A DNA stretch of 64,000 bases from positions 82,995 through 146,994 of the forward strand of contig CAJSYQ010000005.1 of assembly GCA_910574015.1 (NCBI GenBank), read 5' to 3'. This document shows, one piece after another, positions 32,768 through 40,800 of this stretch. The notes beneath the pieces were generated by a model. It was not told the DNA's origin and did not search any database. It saw only the letters and a program-made list of their open reading frames with translations. Source of the DNA: Eubacteriaceae bacterium. Its GTDB lineage: Bacteria > Bacillota > Clostridia > Lachnospirales > Lachnospiraceae. A program made the position numbers and the translations under genes. Each line of letters starts with the position of its first letter. The stretch's first letter is position 1.

Positions 32768-34641
32768 CCCTGATTTCCTCCTCTTCCCTCTACACAGACC
32801 CCCGTGCCGAACTGTGCCGCGCCACAGCCGCTGCAGCCTTCACGGCAGTTCGGAGTTACTTCGCCTCTCTTCGCCCTTTCATATTCCCGCCGCATAAATT
32901 CTCTGCTGACTCCGATGTCGATAAAGTCCCAGGGAAAGATTTCCTCCTCTCCCCTCTCCCGGTAATTATAGAAATCCCTGTCAATCTCCCATTCGTCCAA
33001 AATCGTATTCCAGACGTCCGGCTGAAAATAATCTGTCCACGCGTCAAAAAAGCAGCCGCGTTTATAAGCTTCTTCAATTACAGGAGCGAGACGGCGGTCT
33101 CCCCGGGCAAAGATTCCCTCCAGCTCGGACGTTACCGCATCATGACAGTTATAGCGGATAGAACGCTGATTGGTCTGTTCCTTGACTTTTCCTTTCAAAT
33201 ATTTCCTCTTTTCTTCAAAATATTCTGCTGTTCCCATAGGCGCCCACTGAAACGGGGTAAAGGGCTTGGGAACAAAAAATGACGTGCTGGCCGTGATATC
33301 TGGTCTGCCATGACGAGCTTCCTTTGGCAGCTGGAAATAGACAGCGGCAATTTTATCAGCCAGTTCCGCAATGGCGGCAATATCTTCCTCCGTCTCCCCC
33401 GGCAGTCCCAGCATAAAATATAACTTTACCCGGTTCCAGCCTCCCTGAAAGGCCTTCCACGCCCCGTCCAGGATCGCCTCTTCGGTAAGTCCTTTATTGA
33501 TCACGTCACGCATCCTCTGGGAGCCTGCCTCCGGTGCAAAAGTAAGGCTGCTCTTGCGCACATCCTGCACCTTGCTCATAACATCCAGTGAAAATGCGTC
33601 AATGCGGAGTGACGGAAGGGCGATATTCAATTTTCTCTGCCGGCATTCTTCAATAAGGAAATATACAAGCTCTGGCAGCGCTTCATAATCGCTGGAGCTT
33701 AAAGAACTCAGTGTGATTTCTTCATAACCTGTGTTGTCCAACATTTCAATGGCACGTTTTTTCAGAAATTCCAAATCTCTTGGACGGATCGGCCGGTAGA
33801 TCATTCCTGCCTGACAGAACCGGCATCCCCGTATACAGCCCCTCTGGATCTCCAGCACGATCCGGTCCTGTGTGGCGCGGATATAGGGCACCAACGGTTT
33901 CGACGGATAATAGGTATCCGTAAGGTCTGTTACCACCTGTTTACGCACCGTGGCTGGTGCTTCCGGACACACCGGTCTCATCTCGTCAATCGTACCGTCT
34001 TCTTTATAATATATCTCATACAACTGTGGAACGTACAGGCCTTCTATCTGTGCCGCCTGTTTGAGAAAAGAAAGCCGGTCCCAATGATTTTTCCCGGCTG
34101 CCTTATACAGATCCAGTAATTCCCGATATACAGTCTCTCCCTCTCCAATATACACGATATCAAAAAAGTCCGCCACCGGCTCCGGATTATAGGTACATGG
34201 GCCTCCGCCTATCACAATGGGATCTTCCCAGGTTCGTTGTGATGAATGCAGAGGAATTTGAGAGAGATCCAAAATCTGCAGGATATTCGTGTAACACATT
34301 TCGTACTGAAGAGTGATTCCTAGAAAATCGAAATTCTTTACCGGGTCCTGGGATTCCAGGGCGAAAAGCGGAATCTGCCTTTCCCTCATGATCCGGTGGA
34401 GATCCGGCCATGGAGAATATACCCGTTCACACCATGTATCCGCCCACTGATTTAGTATATCATAGAGTATCTGGATGCCAAGATGGGACATCCCGATCTC
34501 ATATACATCTGGAAAACACATACAAAACCGGATTTCCGTCTCTGCCGGATCTTTCTTGATGCTGTTTATTTCATTTCCAATATAGCGCGCTGGTTTTTCC
34601 ACGCTCATCAGAATCTCATCACTTAAAGCTAATTTAACCAT
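32764..34641 (-). CDS. TIGR03960 family B12-binding radical SAM protein
   Basis: 625 residues from the ATG at 34641 (GAGAGGAG 7 bases upstream); longer in-frame starts exist. The N-terminal B12-binding-like region (about 1-200) includes SHLGIQILYDILNQ and GITLQYEMCYTNIL. The radical SAM cluster motif is RGCIRGCRFCQAGM (Cys-x3-Cys-x2-Cys), with IYRPIRPRD and SLSSSDYEAL following. The C-terminal tail has four further cysteines in CREGCSGCGAAQFGTGVC, possibly a second metal site. It has a near-consensus promoter (34673-34701) and heads the operon that includes the DUF2344 gene and rng. Confidence 0.92.
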   Translation of the reverse strand: MVKLALSDEILMSVEKPARYIGNEINSIKKDPAETEIRFCMCFPDVYEIGMSHLGIQILYDILNQWADTWCERVYSPWPDLHRIMRERQIPLFALESQDPVKNFDFLGITLQYEMCYTNILQILDLSQIPLHSSQRTWEDPIVIGGGPCTYNPEPVADFFDIVYIGEGETVYRELLDLYKAAGKNHWDRLSFLKQAAQIEGLYVPQLYEIYYKEDGTIDEMRPVCPEAPATVRKQVVTDLTDTYYPSKPLVPYIRATQDRIVLEIQRGCIRGCRFCQAGMIYRPIRPRDLEFLKKRAIEMLDNTGYEEITLSSLSSSDYEALPELVYFLIEECRQRKLNIALPSLRIDAFSLDVMSKVQDVRKSSLTFAPEAGSQRMRDVINKGLTEEAILDGAWKAFQGGWNRVKLYFMLGLPGETEEDIAAIAELADKIAAVYFQLPKEARHGRPDITASTSFFVPKPFTPFQWAPMGTAEYFEEKRKYLKGKVKEQTNQRSIRYNCHDAVTSELEGIFARGDRRLAPVIEEAYKRGCFFDAWTDYFQPDVWNTILDEWEIDRDFYNYRERGEEEIFPWDFIDIGVSREFMRREYERAKRGEVTPNCREGCSGCGAAQFGTGVCVEGRGGNQG

Positions 34642-34672
34642 GAACATACTCCTCTCAGACATCTGGTCTCCC

Positions 34673-34701
34673 ATTTTACCATACTATCGGAAAGGTGACA
34701 A
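34673..34701 (-). promoter_or_regulatory. Promoter for the radical SAM-rng operon
   Basis: Minus-strand TTGTCA (34701-34696), 17-base spacer, TAAAAT (34678-34673). Two mismatches in total. Confidence 0.7.
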
Positions 34702-34743
34702 GTAGGGGATGGCATGACCGTATGTTCCTGCAGCCAAAAAATC

Positions 34744-34772
34744 TTGCCACCCCACCCTGATTATGTTATATT
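34744..34772 (+). promoter_or_regulatory. Promoter for the zinc-ribbon membrane protein
   Basis: TTGCCA (34744-34749), 17-base spacer ending TG-T, TATATT (34767-34772), an extended -10 promoter. Divergent from the radical SAM operon promoter. Confidence 0.65.
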
Positions 34773-34836
34773 GAAATGAGAAAATACAGCTGGCAGAACA
34801 AATTACCGCCAGACTGTTGAAAAGGAGGAAAATGCC

Positions 34837-35703
34837 ATGCCATGGTGCCCAAAATGTAAAAACGAATATATAGAGGGAATTACTACCTGTGCTGACTGCG
34901 GAGTGGAACTGGTGGAGGAGCTTCCGGCAGAAACGGATCCCGGTGCTCCTGTTATATTATGTCACGTTAATGATAAGGAGACCGCCGACAAGTTTGTATC
35001 TTATCTCTGTTACGGCGGCCTGAAAACAGCGGCAGCAATCCCTGCTGACAATGAAAAAGCCGGATTTGATCTGGTGGCAGCAGAATTTGAAAGGGAATCT
35101 GCCGAAAATATGTTTGCACAATTCCATTCCATTGATGAAATAACCGATATGGATCCCAATGAACTAATGCCGGATGTGGAAAAACAGCTGGAAGAACTTC
35201 AGTCAGAAGAAGCAAGCCATATGTTTTCCGAACTCAGGACAGAGGCAAGCAGTGTTTATGTAAAGAAAAAGGATAAATATTCCGATTTAAAATTCAGTGG
35301 AATCTCATTTCTCCTTTTCGGTATTGTCGGAATCGGCGTTGTCGCCGCCAACCAGTTAAAGTTCATCAGTTTCTTTAATGAATTTTCCATGATCATCATG
35401 GCGGTGGTGTTCGTCCTTTTTATCGGAATAGGGATCGCATCACTGATCCGGGCAGGGAAATTGAAAAATATCGTATCCGAGGAGGAAAAAGTGACGAAGG
35501 ATGTTATGACCTGGATTGATGCAAATATCAATGATGAACTCATTGGTACATTGATCGATGCCAGCCTTTCGGAAGAGGATAATTATTTTTCAGCACATGA
35601 GAAGCTGTGCAATATGCTGATCGAACAATTTCCACTGTTCAGCAGAGCCTATGCGGATGAGCTGATGGATGAACGGTACAACGATTATTGCGAAAGGCAT
35701 TGA
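34837..35703 (+). CDS. Zinc-ribbon protein with two membrane segments
   Basis: 288 residues. The N-terminus carries a zinc ribbon (CPKCKNEY...CADCGVEL: two Cys-x2-Cys pairs). Residues about 38-90 look like a DUF2007-type sensor fold (VILCHVNDKETADKFVSYLCYGGLKTAA...). A charged helix follows, then two hydrophobic segments (about 152-170 and 183-208) and a helical C-terminal domain. No enzyme motif. Function unknown; the mix suggests a membrane-bound sensor or regulator. Ribosome site AAAAGGAGG supports the start. Monocistronic, ended by a strong terminator. Confidence 0.7.
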   Translation: MPWCPKCKNEYIEGITTCADCGVELVEELPAETDPGAPVILCHVNDKETADKFVSYLCYGGLKTAAAIPADNEKAGFDLVAAEFERESAENMFAQFHSIDEITDMDPNELMPDVEKQLEELQSEEASHMFSELRTEASSVYVKKKDKYSDLKFSGISFLLFGIVGIGVVAANQLKFISFFNEFSMIIMAVVFVLFIGIGIASLIRAGKLKNIVSEEEKVTKDVMTWIDANINDELIGTLIDASLSEEDNYFSAHEKLCNMLIEQFPLFSRAYADELMDERYNDYCERH

Positions 35704-35715
35704 GATTAAATTTCT

Positions 35716-35753
35716 AAAAAGAGCATCCATGTCTCGTCATGGACGCTCTTTTT
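35716..35753. terminator. Bidirectional intrinsic terminator
   Basis: AAAAAGAGC-A-TCCATG (35716-35731), loop TCTCGT, CATGGA-C-GCTCTTTTT (35738-35753). One internal A/C mismatch, T tract on both strands. It separates the plus-strand zinc-ribbon gene from the convergent NlpC/P60 gene. Confidence 0.88.
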
Positions 35754-35771
35754 GTGTCTGATTCTCCCATT

Positions 35772-37274
35772 CTATGGTATCCCCACGATAACGGCAAGCT
35801 GTTCTTTCCATGTTTTTCCGTTGGAGGGGCTTCTTACTTCCAGATCATTTACCGTGACAAGTCTTGTCTGATAATTTTTACTGCCGGAGGCAGGAGAGGC
35901 CGTATCGTGGTCGGGAATAAAAGTTCCGTTGGCACTTATTACATAATACCGCCGATCCTGACAGCCAAGATAGATCATCACATGACCGGGCATCTGGAGT
36001 ATCGTTCCCGGCTGCATGGAACGAAGCTTCGCAGTCCTCTCCCTCTCTGACAGGTCTTTCAGCGAAATCCTTCCCCTGCCTGGTATCTTTGCCTGTACAG
36101 AGGCATCTCGCGGCAGTCGGAAACCGAAACACAGATAGATGTCCCTTGTCATGGAAGAGCAATCCCGGCCTCCGTTCATGCCGCCCCATCCATAGGGATT
36201 TCCCAGGAGTTTAAACGCCTGACGGATCACGTTTCCTCTTGTATAATCCAAGAAACCGTGGGAGACATCTTTTCCCAGAGGGACGACGGCATACTGATAC
36301 CCAAGCTGTCCGTTCTGTTCCCTTACGGGCACCTTAACAATATAGTTATCCAATATATTGCGATTTCCGATGGCAGCGCTGTATTCGGATTTCTCCGCCA
36401 GGGCAAGCTTCGTCCCCATGGTAAAGAGAAGGGGTTCCGACGGGGTGTCGGCCGATATGGTCCGGACTGTCACCTCATCCCCGGTAACAACTATAAAATC
36501 TTTTATTTTCTGTGCATCGAGCCAGCGTTCCTTGTCAGGGCAGAGTCCTACTTTGTCCTGAAGGACCCAGCCGGCATGCTCATTGGCAATGACAAAAAGC
36601 CATTTTTCATCCAGGCTCCTGTGTAAAACGAGAACAGGTTCATTGACTGCCAGCGCCGTGCTCTGCATAACATCGTGTCCTGTGTCGCCCCAATCGTTTG
36701 TAATATTGTCTGTTGTAGGGAGCACTCTTACATCTGCCCGGGAACAGACGATACCATACTCCACAGGATTGAGATTGTCTAAGCTCTCCAGATCACATGA
36801 CTCCCGGTAGGCATCCCAGCTCTCTTCTGCAATCTCAGCTTCTCCTATAAAATATGTTTTTGACGGATCGTGTTCCCGGCGGATCAATTTGTCCAGCGAC
36901 GCTTTATCGATAGTTTCTCCATAATTAAGAAGATCATAATATTCCGTCGCTGGAGACAGCCTGGTCATTAGTAATTTATTATATTCTGCAATCTCTGTTG
37001 GTGTCATCAGGATCTTATCCGGTGAGACTGTTTTACCGATCCAGTAATCCGCCGTCTGCATATCTGCTGTAACATTATCTGAGGAATGGACAACGCTGCC
37101 GGATATTGCTGTATCTCCACCACCCGCAGCAGAGTGACTGTTCATCTCGGTTCCTCCGCCGCTCACCGCCTGCCCGGAGACATCTGCCACATTCCGGTAA
37201 ATGTAGTCCCGGTAGCCGCAAGCTGTCAGAAGACAGGTGAGCGCTATTAACAAGGTTACAATATATTTATTCAT
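35772..37274 (-). CDS. NlpC/P60-family cell wall hydrolase lipoprotein with SH3-like domains
   Basis: 500 residues. Signal peptide with lipobox LLTAC (Cys19). Two SH3-like regions: about 172-245 (VRVLPTTDN...DEKWLFVIANEHAGWV) and about 260-340. The C-terminal NlpC/P60 domain starts near 345: GNPYGWGGMNGGRDCSSM holds the nucleophile Cys372, and PGHVMIYLG the catalytic His431. This family cuts stem peptides (typically D-Glu-dipeptide bonds). As a lipoprotein it would act near the membrane face of the wall. Encoded 12 bases after fhs, with AAAGGAC as ribosome site. Confidence 0.88.
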   Translation of the reverse strand: MNKYIVTLLIALTCLLTACGYRDYIYRNVADVSGQAVSGGGTEMNSHSAAGGGDTAISGSVVHSSDNVTADMQTADYWIGKTVSPDKILMTPTEIAEYNKLLMTRLSPATEYYDLLNYGETIDKASLDKLIRREHDPSKTYFIGEAEIAEESWDAYRESCDLESLDNLNPVEYGIVCSRADVRVLPTTDNITNDWGDTGHDVMQSTALAVNEPVLVLHRSLDEKWLFVIANEHAGWVLQDKVGLCPDKERWLDAQKIKDFIVVTGDEVTVRTISADTPSEPLLFTMGTKLALAEKSEYSAAIGNRNILDNYIVKVPVREQNGQLGYQYAVVPLGKDVSHGFLDYTRGNVIRQAFKLLGNPYGWGGMNGGRDCSSMTRDIYLCFGFRLPRDASVQAKIPGRGRISLKDLSERERTAKLRSMQPGTILQMPGHVMIYLGCQDRRYYVISANGTFIPDHDTASPASGSKNYQTRLVTVNDLEVRSPSNGKTWKEQLAVIVGIP

Positions 37275-37286
37275 GCAATGTCCTTT

Positions 37287-38957
37287 CTAGAACAAACCGG
37301 TAATCTGTCCGGCCTCATTCACATCGATCCCCTCTGCTGCAGGAATCCTGGGAAGTCCCGGCATTGTCATTATAGTTCCTGTTATCGCCACAACGAACCC
37401 GGCTCCGGCAGACACATAGACATCCCGTATATGGATGGGGAATCCCTGCGGCCTTCCAAGCACAGATTTGTCATCTGAGAGGGAGTACTGGTTCTTTGCC
37501 ATGCAAACCGGAAGACTGCCAAAACCAAGGGATTCTATACGGGCAAGCTCCCTCTCCACCGCCGGCTCAAAGAGAACCTCTCCAGCGCCATAAATTTCTT
37601 TCGCGATAACAGTCATCTTTTCCTTCAGAGAAAGGGAATCCTCATACAGACAGTGGAAATGACTCTCCCTGGTGTCTATGGTCTTGATCACCTTCTCTGC
37701 CAGTGCGGTTCCCCCCTCTCCTCCTTTTTCCCATACCTGGGAGAGGGCAAATTCACATCCCTTGTCCTCACAGAATTTCTTTACAAAATCCAGCTCCGCC
37801 TCTGTATCGGACACAAACTGATTCAGGGTCACCACGCATGGCACATCAAACTTCGCAATGTTTTCTATATGCTTCTCCAGATTGACAATGCCCCTCTTCA
37901 GGGCGTCAAGGTTTTCTGAGGACAGCTCTTCTTTTCTTACGCCGCCGTTATATTTCAGCGCACGGACAGTAGCCACCAGAACAACGGCATCCGGCTTCAA
38001 TCCGGCCATCCGGCATTTAATATCCAGAAACTTTTCTGCGCCCAGATCTGCGCCGAATCCGGCCTCCGTAATTGTATAGTCCGCCAGCTTCAAGGCCATC
38101 TTCGTAGCCCGTATACTGTTACAGCCATGGGCAATATTGGCAAAGGGCCCGCCGTGGACCAGTGCCGGCGTATGCTCCAACGTCTGGACAAGGTTGGGGC
38201 GTATCGCATCTTTCAACAGCGCCGCCATGGCCCCCACGGCATTTAGTTCCCCTGCCGTCACCGGTTTTCCGTTATAGGTATAAGCAACAACGATCCTGCC
38301 AAGCCGCTCCTTTAAATCCTGCATATTTTCAGCGAGACACAGGATCGCCATGATCTCGGATGCCACCGTTATGATAAAGTGGTCCTCTCTTGTCACACCG
38401 TCTGCCTTGCGGCCGAGCCCCACCGTAATGTTCCGCAGAACGCGGTCGTTCATATCCACGCACCGTTTCCAGACAATCTGTTTTGTATCAATATTTAATG
38501 CATTGCCCTGCTGAATATGATTATCCAGCATTGCCGCCAGCAGATTATTGGCGGAGGTGATGGCGTGAAAATCCCCTGTAAAATGAAGGTTCAGATCATC
38601 CATGGGAACAACCTGTGCATAGCCGCCGCCGGCAGCTCCCCCCTTCAGGCCGAAACAGGGACCAAGGGATGGTTCCCGCAGGGCGATCACAGCCTTTTTT
38701 CCCAGTTTATCCATTGCCTGTCCAAGTCCCACTGTCGTCGTCGTCTTCCCCTCTCCTGCCGGTGTGGGGTTGATCGCAGTGACAAGGATCAGTTTCCCAT
38801 CCGGGCGGTCCTTTACACGCTCCCACAGATCGTCTGTGAGTTTTGCTTTATATCTGCCATACAGATCCAGTTCTTCTTCCTTGATATCCAGCTTAGAGGC
38901 TACATTTTGAATCGGCTCCATCTCAGCTCCCAGTGCAATTTCAATATCTGATCTCAT
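37287..38957 (-). CDS. fhs: Formate-tetrahydrofolate ligase
   Basis: 556 residues, the standard length. Makes 10-formyl-THF from formate, ATP and THF; in acetogens this is the methyl branch of Wood-Ljungdahl, in others it feeds purine synthesis. ATP loop [18 protein letters not shown] (about 65-82); [43 protein letters not shown]; and [13 protein letters not shown] near the C-terminus. AGGAGG precedes the ATG. A possible promoter (TTGCAT-17-TATAAT, -10 at 38999-39004) overlaps the end of the upstream ligase gene. Confidence 0.97.
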   Translation of the reverse strand: MRSDIEIALGAEMEPIQNVASKLDIKEEELDLYGRYKAKLTDDLWERVKDRPDGKLILVTAINPTPAGEGKTTTTVGLGQAMDKLGKKAVIALREPSLGPCFGLKGGAAGGGYAQVVPMDDLNLHFTGDFHAITSANNLLAAMLDNHIQQGNALNIDTKQIVWKRCVDMNDRVLRNITVGLGRKADGVTREDHFIITVASEIMAILCLAENMQDLKERLGRIVVAYTYNGKPVTAGELNAVGAMAALLKDAIRPNLVQTLEHTPALVHGGPFANIAHGCNSIRATKMALKLADYTITEAGFGADLGAEKFLDIKCRMAGLKPDAVVLVATVRALKYNGGVRKEELSSENLDALKRGIVNLEKHIENIAKFDVPCVVTLNQFVSDTEAELDFVKKFCEDKGCEFALSQVWEKGGEGGTALAEKVIKTIDTRESHFHCLYEDSLSLKEKMTVIAKEIYGAGEVLFEPAVERELARIESLGFGSLPVCMAKNQYSLSDDKSVLGRPQGFPIHIRDVYVSAGAGFVVAITGTIMTMPGLPRIPAAEGIDVNEAGQITGLF

Positions 38958-39012
38958 ACAAATCCTCCTGTTTACAATATCTGCCGCCTACAACGCCTAT
39001 TATACACAGTAT

Positions 39013-39879
39013 CTAGTCACAATGCAATATTTTATCCCGAATAAATAGAAAATACCGGTCCAGAAGGCGGATATCCGGACAGCACTGATACAGCATCCGC
39101 GCTCCCACCACATCTTCTATTTCATTAAAGACCAGGCCGCCCCCTTCCTCTACAATAAAGTCGATCCCGGCCAGTCCAAAATCGAAGAGCCGGCAGATTT
39201 CTTCCACCATCCGGCGCAGCCGCCTGTCTGGCAGATGGGATGAAATCCCGCCACCGAGAGAATAGTTTGACCGGAATCCGTCTGTGGAAGTCCGCTCCAC
39301 GGCTCCCACGATTTCCTTTCCGATCACGTAAACCCTTATATCCTTTCCGGGACCTCTCACAAAGGGCTGGATGATAAAATCCGAGCTGCCAATACCCCTG
39401 TGGATCAGCGGATAGGGATCGGCAGTGCGGAATACCTGCTTTCCCCCATGGCCGTCTACAGATTTCACCACATGGTTCGGGTAATTCCGTAATAGCGGCT
39501 CCGACAGCCGGTCATTTTTATAAAATGTGGTTTCGATCACAGGAATGTTTGTATGCTCCCTGATATAAGAAATGGTCTTTTCCTTGTGATTGCATATTTC
39601 GGAAACAAAGGCCGGATTAAAGACAGGAAAGAATTTCTCCAGCTGTGCCGTAAGTCCGGGGCAGATTGCCCTGACAATGGCAAAATCGGGAAATGGTTCC
39701 CCTCTTCCCTCTTCCAGCCGCCGTTCCGCCTCGTCTGTCATTAGGAGCTCAAACCGAATCCCGTATCTGGAGCCGGTATCAAAGTGCATCTGGATATAAG
39801 AGCGGTTTATCGACGCCCTGTCCTTGTCATAAATAAGCCATGCCCTGTATTCTTGTTCCCTGGGATTCCTATTCTCCAT
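39013..39879 (-). CDS. ATP-grasp ligase-like protein (second of a tandem pair)
   Basis: 288 residues from the ATG at 39879 (GGAGG 5 bases upstream); the upstream TTG at 39891 is unlikely. The C-terminal half has ATP-grasp features: NHVVKSVDGHGGKQVF (phosphate-binding lysine and Gly-rich loop), FIIQPFVRGPGKDIRVYVIGKEIVGAVERTS, FRSNYSLGGG and FGLAGIDFIVEEGG. The metal-ligand strand is NEIEDVVG rather than the usual EVNSNP of RimK enzymes. Substrate unknown. It follows the first RimK-like ligase directly, and both lie between ftsK and fhs. Confidence 0.75.
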   Translation of the reverse strand: MENRNPREQEYRAWLIYDKDRASINRSYIQMHFDTGSRYGIRFELLMTDEAERRLEEGRGEPFPDFAIVRAICPGLTAQLEKFFPVFNPAFVSEICNHKEKTISYIREHTNIPVIETTFYKNDRLSEPLLRNYPNHVVKSVDGHGGKQVFRTADPYPLIHRGIGSSDFIIQPFVRGPGKDIRVYVIGKEIVGAVERTSTDGFRSNYSLGGGISSHLPDRRLRRMVEEICRLFDFGLAGIDFIVEEGGGLVFNEIEDVVGARMLYQCCPDIRLLDRYFLFIRDKILHCD

Positions 39880-39891
39880 CCTGTCCTCCAA

Positions 39892-40800
39892 TTACCACTG
39901 CCGGGTGTCTTTCTGCCGGATCACGTATTTTATTATCTCCTCTGCTGTATTGACGCCGGAACAATCCAACAGATTTTTGAAATGGGCATTGGAATTCACC
40001 TCACAGACCACAGGCCCGTCCTCCCCAAATAAAAGATCCACGCCTGCAAAGTCACAGCCCACAGCCTGTGCCGCACGGACAGCAAGACGCTGTTCCTGGT
40101 CGGTTGGCCGGTATCCCCGCATATGCCCCCCGGCCGTGATATTGGCACGGAAATCGGTATCGGAATATCGATACATTGCACCGATCACCCGGCGGCCTAC
40201 TACCTGCAGACGAAGATCCCTTCCCCTGCTGGCAGCAATATACTGTTGAAAGATCAATTCCGTGGAGGACGCCTGTTTGATAATCTGCTCCAGCTGCTTT
40301 CTGGATCGGGCAAGGTAAACCTGCTCGCCGAAGGAGCCGAATGCCTCCTTGACGATCATGGGAAAGGAAAGCCTCTCCTGTATCAAGTCCAGAAAGTTCA
40401 GATCGGAATACCCAATGGTATGGAAGGTCATGGGGGATAATATCGTTACCGGCATTGGTACTCCTGCCTTATATAAAGACAGATGTGTTTTACGCTTATC
40501 GTCACAGATTTCTATACTGCGGCTGCTGTTAAACACAGGAATTCCCATGGACTCCAAAAATTGAGCGAGAAGGATGTCCTTATCCCAGAAAATAACAAAA
40601 TCGGGTTTTTTACAGTTTCCCAGGGCCGCTTGCCAATCCACCGGCAAGACTGCCCCGCCCACTGTGACGGGACAGTCTGAATTTCTTTTAATCTCCAATG
40701 AAACAGAAAGGCATTCCGCTGCATCGCAGAACATCCGGGCCAGTTCATCAAACTTCCCGCTCTTAAGAAAACCATTTACTACGAGCCAGCCGGTCATCAT
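39892..40800 (-). CDS. RimK-family ATP-grasp ligase (first of a tandem pair)
   Basis: 302 residues. RimK enzymes add amino acids (often Glu) to a carboxyl group of a peptide, protein or cofactor. Visible: the pre-ATP-grasp region ending in GIPVFNSSRSIEICDDKRKTHLSL, FPMIVKEAFGSFGEQVYL (ATP loop), IFQQYIAASRGRDLRLQVVGRRVIGAMYR, FRANITAGGHM and the metal-binding DFAGVDLLFGEDGPVVCEVNSNAHF. All catalytic elements appear present. The ATG overlaps the ftsK stop by 4 bases. The product cannot be predicted. Confidence 0.8.
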   Translation of the reverse strand: MMTGWLVVNGFLKSGKFDELARMFCDAAECLSVSLEIKRNSDCPVTVGGAVLPVDWQAALGNCKKPDFVIFWDKDILLAQFLESMGIPVFNSSRSIEICDDKRKTHLSLYKAGVPMPVTILSPMTFHTIGYSDLNFLDLIQERLSFPMIVKEAFGSFGEQVYLARSRKQLEQIIKQASSTELIFQQYIAASRGRDLRLQVVGRRVIGAMYRYSDTDFRANITAGGHMRGYRPTDQEQRLAVRAAQAVGCDFAGVDLLFGEDGPVVCEVNSNAHFKNLLDCSGVNTAEEIIKYVIRQKDTRQW

